Origin: Elusimicrobiota bacterium
Lineage (GTDB): Bacteria > Elusimicrobiota > UBA8919
NCBI GenBank assembly: GCA_016928195.1
Contig: JAFGLF010000018.1
Location: forward strand, 94,731 to 158,730
DNA length: 64,000 bases
Direction of reading: 5' to 3'
Shown: positions 16,474 to 24,156 of the stretch, in pieces
How positions within the stretch are numbered: the first letter of the stretch is position 1
Layout of the letters: each line of letters starts with the position of its first letter
Position numbers and translations under genes: made by a program
Notes under the pieces: generated by a model
Databases searched by the model: none
The model's input: the letters and a program-made list of their open reading frames with translations, nothing else
What the model was told of the DNA's origin: nothing

Positions 16474-16502
16474 ATTTTATCTAAGCAACCACTAAATATC
16501 AA
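16474..16502 (-). promoter_or_regulatory. Promoter of focA and the hydrolase
   Basis: On the minus strand the -35 is TTGATA (16497-16502) and the -10 is TAAAAT (16474-16479), with a 17-nt spacer. It is divergent from the promoter at 16542-16570. Confidence 0.65.
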
Positions 16503-16541
16503 GGGAAAAATCTACAATAATTCCTTACTAGTAAAAATTGC

Positions 16542-16570
16542 TTGACATTACCGATTTAGTTGTTTAAAAT
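16542..16570 (+). promoter_or_regulatory. Promoter of the TonB-like/exbB/exbD operon
   Basis: The -35 is a consensus TTGACA (16542-16547) and the -10 is TAAAAT (16565-16570), with a 17-nt spacer and a leader of about 25 nt to the first ATG. The leader has no clear ribosome binding site. Confidence 0.75.
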
Positions 16571-16601
16571 AATCGGGTATATGCATTCCATATAATAAAC
16601 T

Positions 16602-18776
16602 ATGAAAAAAAAATTTAACCTTAAAACCTTTCTTTTACTCTCCCTGCTTTTTCACCTTATTTTAATATTAATGTTTCCCAGAATGAAAGAAACATTATTA
16701 AGAAAACGGAAGAAAGATGTCGTTTTAGAAATCACCAGTGTTATCCATAAGAAAATAGTAACTGAGAAAAAAGAACCAAAAAAAAAGACAGAAAAGCAAT
16801 TAGCGGAAAAAAAGCTGGTTGAATCTGAAGCTATGAAAAAAACACTGGATGAGCTTACTCAAAAAGTTAAATCTTTTAAAGAAAGAAAGGTCTTCGGTAT
16901 AACGGCAGACCAGCTCCCGAGAGAAATCCAGGGAGTAGACCATACTAAAATCTCAGGAATAGACAGAAGTGCACCCGGACGGGCAAAAGGTATGATGGCG
17001 GAACATCTTCAGGGACTGGACGAGCTGAAAGATTTCTGGGATAATTATTTTCTTTCGCAGGAACCTTACCACCGCAAACAATCCTCTGTCTCTTTAGGAA
17101 CACCCAGACCCGAACTATTCAACTTCAGAGATTTTGTCAACAGATGCTATGTTGTAAACTCAGGGGATAAAGGACAATCGAGATTAAAATATGAATGGGA
17201 CCTGGATGGAAGCGGAAGTGTCGATACCGATGAATATAGAAAAGCAAAGGCAGCTTTCAAAGAGAAGTATAAATGGTTCATAAGAGAGTACATATGGAAA
17301 ATGAGATATAACAAATACCCGGAGGATGATTATATAATACTGGTTAACCAGCTTGACAAAGAACCGGACCATTATAATTTAAGAATAAGAAGCCAGCTGG
17401 AGACTTACCAGGAAATTATATCAAAATACAAGGAAATACGGGACCCGGACAAGTTAAATAAAAATATAGATTTCCTGACAAAGGGTCGCTTTTATTACTG
17501 GGTGGAACCCTACCGGGTACGTACCCTAATCGAATTATTAGACAGACAGGGAGATTTACTGGGTTTATATAAAGACATGCTTGCAGAATTGAACCGCGGG
17601 AAAAAACTTACCGAGGAGGAAGAAAAATTTGATAAACTTTTCCGTATGGCACTGGGCGATTCGGAGGGAAAATTAGTTAAAGAAATTATGCAGATACCGG
17701 AAAAACCCATGGAAGTGCTTAACTGGCATTTTGAAAGCGACGATCCGGCAAGAAAATCATTAGTACTCTTGCTTTTAAAAAACCAAATGGACAACGAAGA
17801 GATTTTTCAGTTTGTTCTAAAAGCTACAGAGGATAAATCTACCAATACACGGCGTCTGGCAGCAAAGCTTTTAGGTGAACACGGAGATTTACGGGCTGTA
17901 CCGCGCCTGACATACATGGCTAAGCATGACCCGGGTGTGGCAAAAGATTATAATAACAAAGAAATTTTCGTAGCTCGCCAGGCCGCTCAAATAGCTCTAT
18001 ATACAATGTATAATAAGCATAAGCTGGAGATGCGGGTTATAAATCTTGTATTCTTGGCCCGTCCGGAAAATAAAATAGACGCACAATATTTAGAAAAAGA
18101 ATATTTACCTCTTAACGACAGTATAGTCAGAATCAGCTCATCCACAGGAAATTATATTCGTTTCATCAATAATGCCGGAGGCCCGTCAACCAATAAACAC
18201 AGAAAATATCTGCGTTATCCTGACTTCGGCAAGAATCTGAATTTCTCCATAAAGACAAGAATTATACAAAATGATTATGCGACGGCAGTAATAAGATGTT
18301 ATGATAAGGAAGGAAAAAAGCTGTTTTCTGCTTTTTCAGCTAAATCGCTGCAGGAACTACGCGGGGAAGGAGGATTTAAAGTATTATCATCAGACTTTAA
18401 AATTCCTTATAACTGTTATGCTATTGATATTAAACTTTTTGTCGCGGGCAAAGCGGACGCAATAATAGATTATGCTCATGTCTCATGGCAGGACATACAG
18501 CCGGATAAAGCCGGATTACCCTTAGAAAAACAAAAAGATTATATAAAAACTTCGCGTGATGAAGCTCTCATCCAGGGATTAATAAGCAGGATTGAGGAGC
18601 CGGGAACAGTAGAGGAAGATATTATAACCAATATAATAGGAGAACAGGCAATAGAAAATCTTGTTTATGCACTTGGTGATGAAAACAGAATAATTGCAAA
18701 CAGAGCACGAAGTTTGTTAAAACAGTTGGCGAACACAGAGATGCTCGCCAGGATTCAGGAAAAAATTTTAAAATAA
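16602..18776 (+). CDS. TonB/TolA-like energy transducer with EF-hand, HEAT and jelly-roll-like parts
   Basis: The 724 aa protein has one N-terminal membrane helix (about 7-25) with a Ser14-xxx-His18 pair, the SxxxH signature by which TonB and TolA contact ExbB/ExbD or TolQ/TolR. A Lys/Glu-rich coiled linker (about 30-95) follows, as in TonB/TolA. The rest is not TonB-like: a perfect EF-hand calcium loop DLDGSGSVDTDE at 200-211, alpha-helical repeats of HEAT type (about 390-480), a beta-rich region (about 500-640) reminiscent of carbohydrate-binding jelly rolls, and more HEAT-like helices to the end. No C-terminal TonB or TolA domain is seen. It is followed by exbB and exbD, so it is very likely their periplasmic effector. 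The role is unknown. Confidence 0.75.
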   Translation: MKKKFNLKTFLLLSLLFHLILILMFPRMKETLLRKRKKDVVLEITSVIHKKIVTEKKEPKKKTEKQLAEKKLVESEAMKKTLDELTQKVKSFKERKVFGITADQLPREIQGVDHTKISGIDRSAPGRAKGMMAEHLQGLDELKDFWDNYFLSQEPYHRKQSSVSLGTPRPELFNFRDFVNRCYVVNSGDKGQSRLKYEWDLDGSGSVDTDEYRKAKAAFKEKYKWFIREYIWKMRYNKYPEDDYIILVNQLDKEPDHYNLRIRSQLETYQEIISKYKEIRDPDKLNKNIDFLTKGRFYYWVEPYRVRTLIELLDRQGDLLGLYKDMLAELNRGKKLTEEEEKFDKLFRMALGDSEGKLVKEIMQIPEKPMEVLNWHFESDDPARKSLVLLLLKNQMDNEEIFQFVLKATEDKSTNTRRLAAKLLGEHGDLRAVPRLTYMAKHDPGVAKDYNNKEIFVARQAAQIALYTMYNKHKLEMRVINLVFLARPENKIDAQYLEKEYLPLNDSIVRISSSTGNYIRFINNAGGPSTNKHRKYLRYPDFGKNLNFSIKTRIIQNDYATAVIRCYDKEGKKLFSAFSAKSLQELRGEGGFKVLSSDFKIPYNCYAIDIKLFVAGKADAIIDYAHVSWQDIQPDKAGLPLEKQKDYIKTSRDEALIQGLISRIEEPGTVEEDIITNIIGEQAIENLVYALGDENRIIANRARSLLKQLANTEMLARIQEKILK

Positions 18777-18798
18777 AGACATACTGAAAAGGACAGAA

Positions 18799-18945
18799 TG
18801 TCTGATTACAGAGATTAACCCGCCGGCTGGCGGGGCAGATTACACAGACCCGCTCCGCCAAAGCTTAAGCGAGGCGAGTAAAACCGGTTTACTAATCCGT
18901 GTAATCGTAAGTTAGAAATCCGTGTAATCGGGTATAACGAAGTTA
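18799..18945. repeat. Intergenic repeat block, GATTACA-word family, copy 1
   Basis: The gap between the TonB-like gene and exbB holds repeated words GATTACA, TACACAGA and AATCCGTGTAATC, a GC palindrome CCCGCCGGCTGGCGGG (18819-18834) and the inverted 30-bp copy (18849-18878) of the element at 1239-1268. Related GATTACA blocks lie at 48580-48632 and 58280-58350. Confidence 0.75.
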
Positions 18946-18958
18946 TACCAAGGAGGTA

Positions 18959-19603
18959 GTGATGAATTTTGCAGAAGTAAGTCAGTGGATTATTAAAGGC
19001 GGTCCGATTATGTGGCCTATTATACTGGGATCAATTGTCGGGTTTGCGGTAATCTTGCAGAAGGTTATAGTTTTCTCTCTATGGAAACAGACAGAAAAAA
19101 AGAATAATTTCTCCTCAAACTTAGTCAGTAAAATCGAAGAGAAAAATTATGATGAAGCCCTGCAGCTCTGTCAGAGCACGGGAACACCCCTGGGACGGAT
19201 AATGAGTAAGGGTTTACAGAAACGGAACTTGGACCGAAAAGCTCTGGAGGAAGTCCTGGAAAAAGAGGCGCAGAGAGAGGTAAAAGAAGCCGAAAAGGGC
19301 ATGGGCCTGCTTCTCACAATTGTGGGAGTGGAACCAATGATGGGATTTTTAGGTACGATTATCGGTTTAATAAAAGCCTTTAAAGCATGGGAAGAACTGG
19401 GTAACGCTGTTACGGTCAGCAACCTTTCAGGCGGTATGTACCAGGCAATGATTACCACCGCCGCAGGCCTTATTGTAGCTATTCCGCTGTATCTATGCTA
19501 CAACTGGATTAGCAATAATATAAAACTGATGATCCACGACTGGCATGAAGTCGGTGAAACTTTTCTGGAAAACCATTCGCAGGAAATAGGAGGTAAAAAA
19601 TGA
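18959..19603 (+). CDS. exbB: MotA/TolQ/ExbB proton channel family protein
   Basis: This 214 aa inner-membrane protein has the ExbB/TolQ three-helix layout: one helix near 15-35, a cytoplasmic loop, and two helices around about 115-140 and 155-180. The conserved segments are VEPMMGFLGTIIGLIKAF and MITTAAGLIVAIPLYL, the latter with the pore threonine pair. It forms the pentameric stator that uses the ion gradient to drive the TonB/TolA-type partner. It overlaps exbD by 4 bp (ATGA), and a good ribosome binding site (AAGGAGG) precedes the ATG. Whether the driving ion is H+ or Na+ cannot be read. Confidence 0.95.
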   Translation: MMNFAEVSQWIIKGGPIMWPIILGSIVGFAVILQKVIVFSLWKQTEKKNNFSSNLVSKIEEKNYDEALQLCQSTGTPLGRIMSKGLQKRNLDRKALEEVLEKEAQREVKEAEKGMGLLLTIVGVEPMMGFLGTIIGLIKAFKAWEELGNAVTVSNLSGGMYQAMITTAAGLIVAIPLYLCYNWISNNIKLMIHDWHEVGETFLENHSQEIGGKK

Positions 19604-20025
19604 AAATAAAAACATCGCATGAACCAAAAGGCGGGCTGGAAAGCGTTGTTTTTACCGATATCATTCTCAATCTTTTCATTTTCTTTTTCGTCTCCTTCAG
19701 TCTTATTTATTCTCTGGATTATGCCAAAGAAGAAAAGATTAAGGTAAATCTCCCCAAAGGAGAAGGGGAAGCTATGAAAAAAGAGATTTCTCCTCTGACT
19801 TTAACGGTAACCGAAAAGAAGGAACTTTATCTTAACGAAGAAAGGATTAAATATAAAAATATTGGAGAGGAAATAGGTCCTATGCTTGAAAGCAGAACAG
19901 ACAAAACAGTTTTTCTTAATGCCAGCAAATCGCTTGACTATGGTTTTATCGTTGATATATTGAGTACGCTCCACTCTTCAGGAGCAAGGGTTCTGTCTTT
20001 AACCGTAGAATCCAAAGAAGAATAA
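19600..20025 (+). CDS. exbD: Biopolymer transport protein ExbD/TolR
   Basis: The 141 aa protein has one N-terminal membrane helix (FTDIILNLFIFFFVSFSL) carrying the conserved aspartate that takes part in ion transfer, and a periplasmic ExbD/TolR domain (about 50-140). Two copies sit inside the ExbB pentamer in known systems. It overlaps exbB by 4 bp, so it is translationally coupled. It is the last gene of the plus-strand operon and converges with the GH3 gene, with a palindrome at 20074-20091 between them. Confidence 0.93.
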   Translation: MKIKTSHEPKGGLESVVFTDIILNLFIFFFVSFSLIYSLDYAKEEKIKVNLPKGEGEAMKKEISPLTLTVTEKKELYLNEERIKYKNIGEEIGPMLESRTDKTVFLNASKSLDYGFIVDILSTLHSSGARVLSLTVESKEE

Positions 20026-20073
20026 ATAAAATCCGAAATTTTCCTATTTCTTAATTCTCGAAGCAAAGCGTAG

Positions 20074-20091
20074 ATCCCGATTTATCGGGAT
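20074..20091. terminator. Palindrome between convergent exbD and GH3 genes
   Basis: ATCCCGATTTATCGGGAT is a perfect inverted repeat that could act as a two-way terminator, though the T tract is weak. The same 17 bp occur at 8728-8744 and a related CCGATAAATCGG hairpin at 31092-31118, so it is a dispersed element. Confidence 0.45.
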
Positions 20092-20101
20092 TAGTTCTGA
20101 T

Positions 20102-22339
20102 TTATTCGTACCTCAATCCAAAACCATATTCATACATAGGTTTATAGTTCTTATCACCATAGTTAATCGGCACCTGGCTCATATCCTTCGGCCAGGAATG
20201 CGACAACTTACCAGTCGGATTATAGTCTCCGAAAATCACATCTGCAATACCCTGTCCTTCTGTACCAGGCAGCCATGCAGCAACTAATACATCATACATA
20301 TTACGTCCCGGAAGCGGAATAGGACGACCTGATATTACTATTACTATAACGGGTATACCGGATTGTTTCAGATTTCTCAAGGCATTAATATCAGATTGAG
20401 GGAACTCAAGTTTCTGCTTATCACCTTTCATCTCGGCATACGGTTTCTCTGCCAGTACAACTATGCCCACACTGGCCCCGGACGCTCCGGTGCCGTCAAC
20501 AGAATAAGTTACCATGGTTTCTTTTGATACTGTCTTTCTGATGCCTCCCAGTATTGTTGTACCCTGGGTTATATTGCCGGATTTACCCTGCCACTCTATG
20601 GTCCATCCGCCGCATTGTATACCTATATCATTTGCTCCGATTCCGGCTACATGGATTCGCTTGATTTTTTTAGAAAGCGGAAGTGTTTTATTCCTATTTT
20701 CCAAAAGAACGCATGACTGGCGTACACACTCACGCGCAACAGTCCGATGTTCCGGACATCCTACCAGCTTTAACAGATTGCGGTCACAATACGGATTTTC
20801 AAATAACCCGAGCTTGAATTTTACCGTAAGAATTCTCCTTACCGCATCGTCTATCCTTGATATCGGAATTTTTCCTGTTTTAACCAAATTTGTTAAACTG
20901 TTAATAAATTTTTTATAATCGTCAGGTATCATATTCATATCTATACCGGCATTTATAGCATTCTGCATCTGCACATCATAAGTACCCGGAAGTTTCTCAA
21001 TAGCTTTCCAGTCGGATACCAATAGATATTTAAATCCTAGTTCTTTTTTCAGGACATCTGTCAAAAGATATTTATGTCCGTGCATTTTTTTACCGTTCCA
21101 ACTGCTGTAAGAAACCATAACAGACCCTGCACCAGCATCTACGGTTTTTTTATAAGCAGGCAGGTGTATACTGCGCAAGATTTCTTCACTGCATTGTGTG
21201 TTGCCCTGGTCTATACCGCCTGTAGTACCGCCATCACCGACAAAATGTTTAGGACAGGCAAGTATTGTTTTTCCGTCTGCAAGATTACTGCCCTGGTACC
21301 CTTTTACAGCAGCCACTCCCATAATTTCGTTAAGTTCTGCTGTCTCGCCGAATCCTTCGTATGTCCTGCCCCATTTTTCGTCCCGCGGTACCGCTATACA
21401 CGGTGAGAATGTCCAGTCAATCCCGGTAGCTGCAACTTCAATTGCAGTGATACGGCATGCCTTTTCCATCAACTCGGGATTTCTTGTACATCCCATACCT
21501 ATATTATGAGGAAATATTACTGCCCCTTTAACATTATTATGTCCGTGTACAGCATCCACCCCATATATAATAGGAATTCCGAGCCGTGACTTAAGTGCGT
21601 ATGACTGATATAAATCATACATCTTTGCCCATTCAAGCGGTGTGTTTTCTGCCGGACCGGAACCTCCTCCGCTTAAAACAGAACCAATACCCCAGTCCGC
21701 AATATCCTTCATGGGCTTGGCATTGACCCTGTCTATCTGCGCCATCTGACCAACCTTCTCCTTAAGAGTCATTCTGGATAAAAGGTCTTCAACACGTTTT
21801 TCAATAGGAAGATTTTTATTCTTATACAGAACCTTTGTATCAACTTCAGGCAGATTAACTTCTTCGGGATTAAAAGTTATCTCCCATATAGAATATCCGT
21901 ACTGAGTAGTCCTTTCCTGGCAATAAATCCTCAGATGTCTTGTACTAATATGCTGTTTTAGCTTTATAAGCCGTTCTTCTGCTTCTTCACCGTCATTTAT
22001 AAGTGCAACTGTTCGCCAGTTCTTACCGTCCTGCGAAATCTGGACTCTATATACTTTAGCAGATGCTTTTTCCCATGCTATATTTAAAGATGAAAGTTTA
22101 ACCTGTTTTTTGAAAGTTATCTGGAGCCATGAAGGATCCACGCCATGAGTCGATTCCCAACGGGTATCCATTTTACCGTCAAAAGCAAAACCTGCCTTAC
22201 TGTCACCTTCAGACGATGATGCTTTCATTCCTGCTACATCGGATATAGTAATCTCCTGCGATACAGGTCCGGCAACCAAAATATTCGTAAAAACAAACAC
22301 GGAAACAATGAAACTTAAAAATTTCTTAAAACACCCCAT
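20102..22339 (-). CDS. Exported GH3 family beta-glucosidase with discoidin-type domain
   Basis: The 745 aa protein has a signal peptide (about 1-23), an F5/8 type C (discoidin-like) sugar-binding domain (about 27-155) with KMDTRWEST and LQITF motifs, then a two-domain GH3 hydrolase. The N-domain holds GVDAVHGHNNVKGAVIFPHN, KHFVGDGGT and the nucleophile aspartate in LLVSDWKAI. The C-domain includes GRPIP and AWLPGTEGQGIADVIFGDYNP. I start at ATG 22339 because of its AGGAGGGG site and immediate signal peptide; a longer frame to 22438 has neither. It probably acts in the periplasm or outside the cell on beta-glucosides or xylosides. The acid/base residue was not identified. Confidence 0.92.
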   Translation of the reverse strand: MGCFKKFLSFIVSVFVFTNILVAGPVSQEITISDVAGMKASSSEGDSKAGFAFDGKMDTRWESTHGVDPSWLQITFKKQVKLSSLNIAWEKASAKVYRVQISQDGKNWRTVALINDGEEAEERLIKLKQHISTRHLRIYCQERTTQYGYSIWEITFNPEEVNLPEVDTKVLYKNKNLPIEKRVEDLLSRMTLKEKVGQMAQIDRVNAKPMKDIADWGIGSVLSGGGSGPAENTPLEWAKMYDLYQSYALKSRLGIPIIYGVDAVHGHNNVKGAVIFPHNIGMGCTRNPELMEKACRITAIEVAATGIDWTFSPCIAVPRDEKWGRTYEGFGETAELNEIMGVAAVKGYQGSNLADGKTILACPKHFVGDGGTTGGIDQGNTQCSEEILRSIHLPAYKKTVDAGAGSVMVSYSSWNGKKMHGHKYLLTDVLKKELGFKYLLVSDWKAIEKLPGTYDVQMQNAINAGIDMNMIPDDYKKFINSLTNLVKTGKIPISRIDDAVRRILTVKFKLGLFENPYCDRNLLKLVGCPEHRTVARECVRQSCVLLENRNKTLPLSKKIKRIHVAGIGANDIGIQCGGWTIEWQGKSGNITQGTTILGGIRKTVSKETMVTYSVDGTGASGASVGIVVLAEKPYAEMKGDKQKLEFPQSDINALRNLKQSGIPVIVIVISGRPIPLPGRNMYDVLVAAWLPGTEGQGIADVIFGDYNPTGKLSHSWPKDMSQVPINYGDKNYKPMYEYGFGLRYE

Positions 22340-22446
22340 CGCCCCTCCTAAATATTTTTTAATATTGTAAAATTCTGTCGAGGTCCAGGTAAAAAAATCT
22401 AAAAACCGGAAAAAAACCGTCACCGTTTTACAAGTCAAGTTTGTTC

Positions 22447-24144
22447 TTAAGGTTTTACCCTTCTAAGGAACTCAAAATTGCATATCCTTATTTCCGGTAT
22501 ACCATGATCATCCGTAATTAAAGAACCTTTGCTATCAAATGAAATAAGCAGATGATTGCCCCTGAGATTGAGGTCTTCAATTTTTACTTTTAATAATTTC
22601 TCTCTTGCCACCTGTAACAGAGTAATATATTCTTTTTGTGTAATTATTCCGTCTCTATAGGCACGTAACGCATTTATTCCTTCATAATAATCACCGTCTT
22701 TAGCAGCAAGTTTCTCATCAGGCCCATTCCAATAACCCCAGATAATTATATAACTACGATTAACTTTTAATATTGGTAATCCATCCGGAGTGGTATAATT
22801 TTTATGAGTCTCATATCTGCTATTATCATAGAGATTGTTTGCAATCTCTGTTTCACTTCCGGTCATATATATTGCTCTGGGATAGATTGTAGGCAATCCC
22901 TTACCGCTAAGTTCTACTGCGAGTGAAACTTCCTCAAACGGGCTGTTATAACCATATTCAAGTATTTTTTTTTCATCTTCTTTAAAAGGATCCATATCCG
23001 GTTGCATTCCTAACCTGGAGACCTTCCATACAAGATATATATTATCTTTGGTCACCGTATGATACATTTCACTAAACACGGATATTTTAGTTTTTGGAGT
23101 ATTTTCCCACTCCTCAGGAAGAAAATAATCAAATAGATACGGGTCTTTTCCGACAACCCATAGTCTTCCTTTTGTACTTTCCACATGTCCGTAAACATAA
23201 TCAACTCCAAAAATTTCTATGTGGTTTAAATGAGGATGAAATTTTTTAGGAATTTCTATATTAAATCTGTCTTTTTGCCTTTTCAAATAATCGGCACGCT
23301 TGGACTTTTTGACTACTTTTTCCCGTTCCGGAGTTCTCTCAAGCAACTCAAAATCAACCAAACCGTAAAGAATTCCTCCGCTCTTATATCTTGCCAAACT
23401 GCCGCCTTTCTTAGGTCTGATAATAATATGATGGGGTTTTTTGTCTTTTACCACAAACCCATTCTTTTTTATCTTTTCATCGGAATCCATGGTGAGAAAT
23501 TCCAAATATTTTTCCTCTAATGTACCTTCCTTAAAAGCCTGAGCTGCGTCTATTCCCTGAATCCATTCATAAATAACCGCATATGAACGGTTAATATCCA
23601 ATACTATTTCCTTATGCGTATCTATCTTTGACCGCATCTTGTATTCTTTTCTTCCGGTCTGCCATAATTCTATAGTTTTCGAGGGTACGTATACAGCAAG
23701 GGGTTTCTGTATAAATATTTTTTCGGAAGATTCATATACCGTATTTCTTAATTCCATAACCAGAGAAAATTCTTCAAAAGGACTGTTAAATTCGGCATCC
23801 GTCAGTTCATCGGAGTAACATGCAACAGGTATATCCTGCCCCATCCGGTTCCACTTTACGACAACATCTTTATACTTACCGTTAACTTCTTTTGTTCTAA
23901 CTCTATACAGACTGCTTGTTCCTGTCAATTTTACAGAGTTTCTGAGAAACCAGTCTTCGTCTGTCCAGAAATTCTCCGGTTTTAAGTTTTCAATAAACGG
24001 CAGACCATGTTTTGTAATATAAATATCATCTTTGTTTTCTAATATTATATGAGCATATTCTACATTTAATATTTTTACTATTTCATTTTTCTTATGGTCC
24101 CTATTTTTATAATACCATTCTTTTATCTGAATATCTTCTATCAT
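22447..24144 (-). CDS. Internally duplicated protein with kinase-like (APH-type) features
   Basis: The 565 aa protein is not a recognised family, but the two halves are clearly related. NSPFEE is at 120-125 and 400-405, NRSY at 185-188 and 462-465 (in DINRSYAVIYEW and KVNRSYIIIWGYW), HHIII/HLLIS at 238 and 531, and VDFELLER/CNFEFLRR at 263 and 555. In the first half VVVKW (K97), KPHHIII (236-242) and VDFELL (263-268) resemble the lysine, catalytic loop and DFx motif of aminoglycoside-phosphotransferase/small protein kinase folds. The second half keeps W-K at 373-374 but has NFE for DFE and may be inactive. No signal or membrane segment is seen. It follows the CBS antiporter by 12 bp and is probably co-transcribed. 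Confidence 0.6.
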   Translation of the reverse strand: MIEDIQIKEWYYKNRDHKKNEIVKILNVEYAHIILENKDDIYITKHGLPFIENLKPENFWTDEDWFLRNSVKLTGTSSLYRVRTKEVNGKYKDVVVKWNRMGQDIPVACYSDELTDAEFNSPFEEFSLVMELRNTVYESSEKIFIQKPLAVYVPSKTIELWQTGRKEYKMRSKIDTHKEIVLDINRSYAVIYEWIQGIDAAQAFKEGTLEEKYLEFLTMDSDEKIKKNGFVVKDKKPHHIIIRPKKGGSLARYKSGGILYGLVDFELLERTPEREKVVKKSKRADYLKRQKDRFNIEIPKKFHPHLNHIEIFGVDYVYGHVESTKGRLWVVGKDPYLFDYFLPEEWENTPKTKISVFSEMYHTVTKDNIYLVWKVSRLGMQPDMDPFKEDEKKILEYGYNSPFEEVSLAVELSGKGLPTIYPRAIYMTGSETEIANNLYDNSRYETHKNYTTPDGLPILKVNRSYIIIWGYWNGPDEKLAAKDGDYYEGINALRAYRDGIITQKEYITLLQVAREKLLKVKIEDLNLRGNHLLISFDSKGSLITDDHGIPEIRICNFEFLRRVKP

Positions 24145-24156
24145 AAAATTATAATC

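Noticed and set aside
22340-22438. Upstream extension of the GH3 protein to 22438
   Set aside because: The extra codons precede the signal peptide and lack a ribosome binding site, while ATG 22339 has both.
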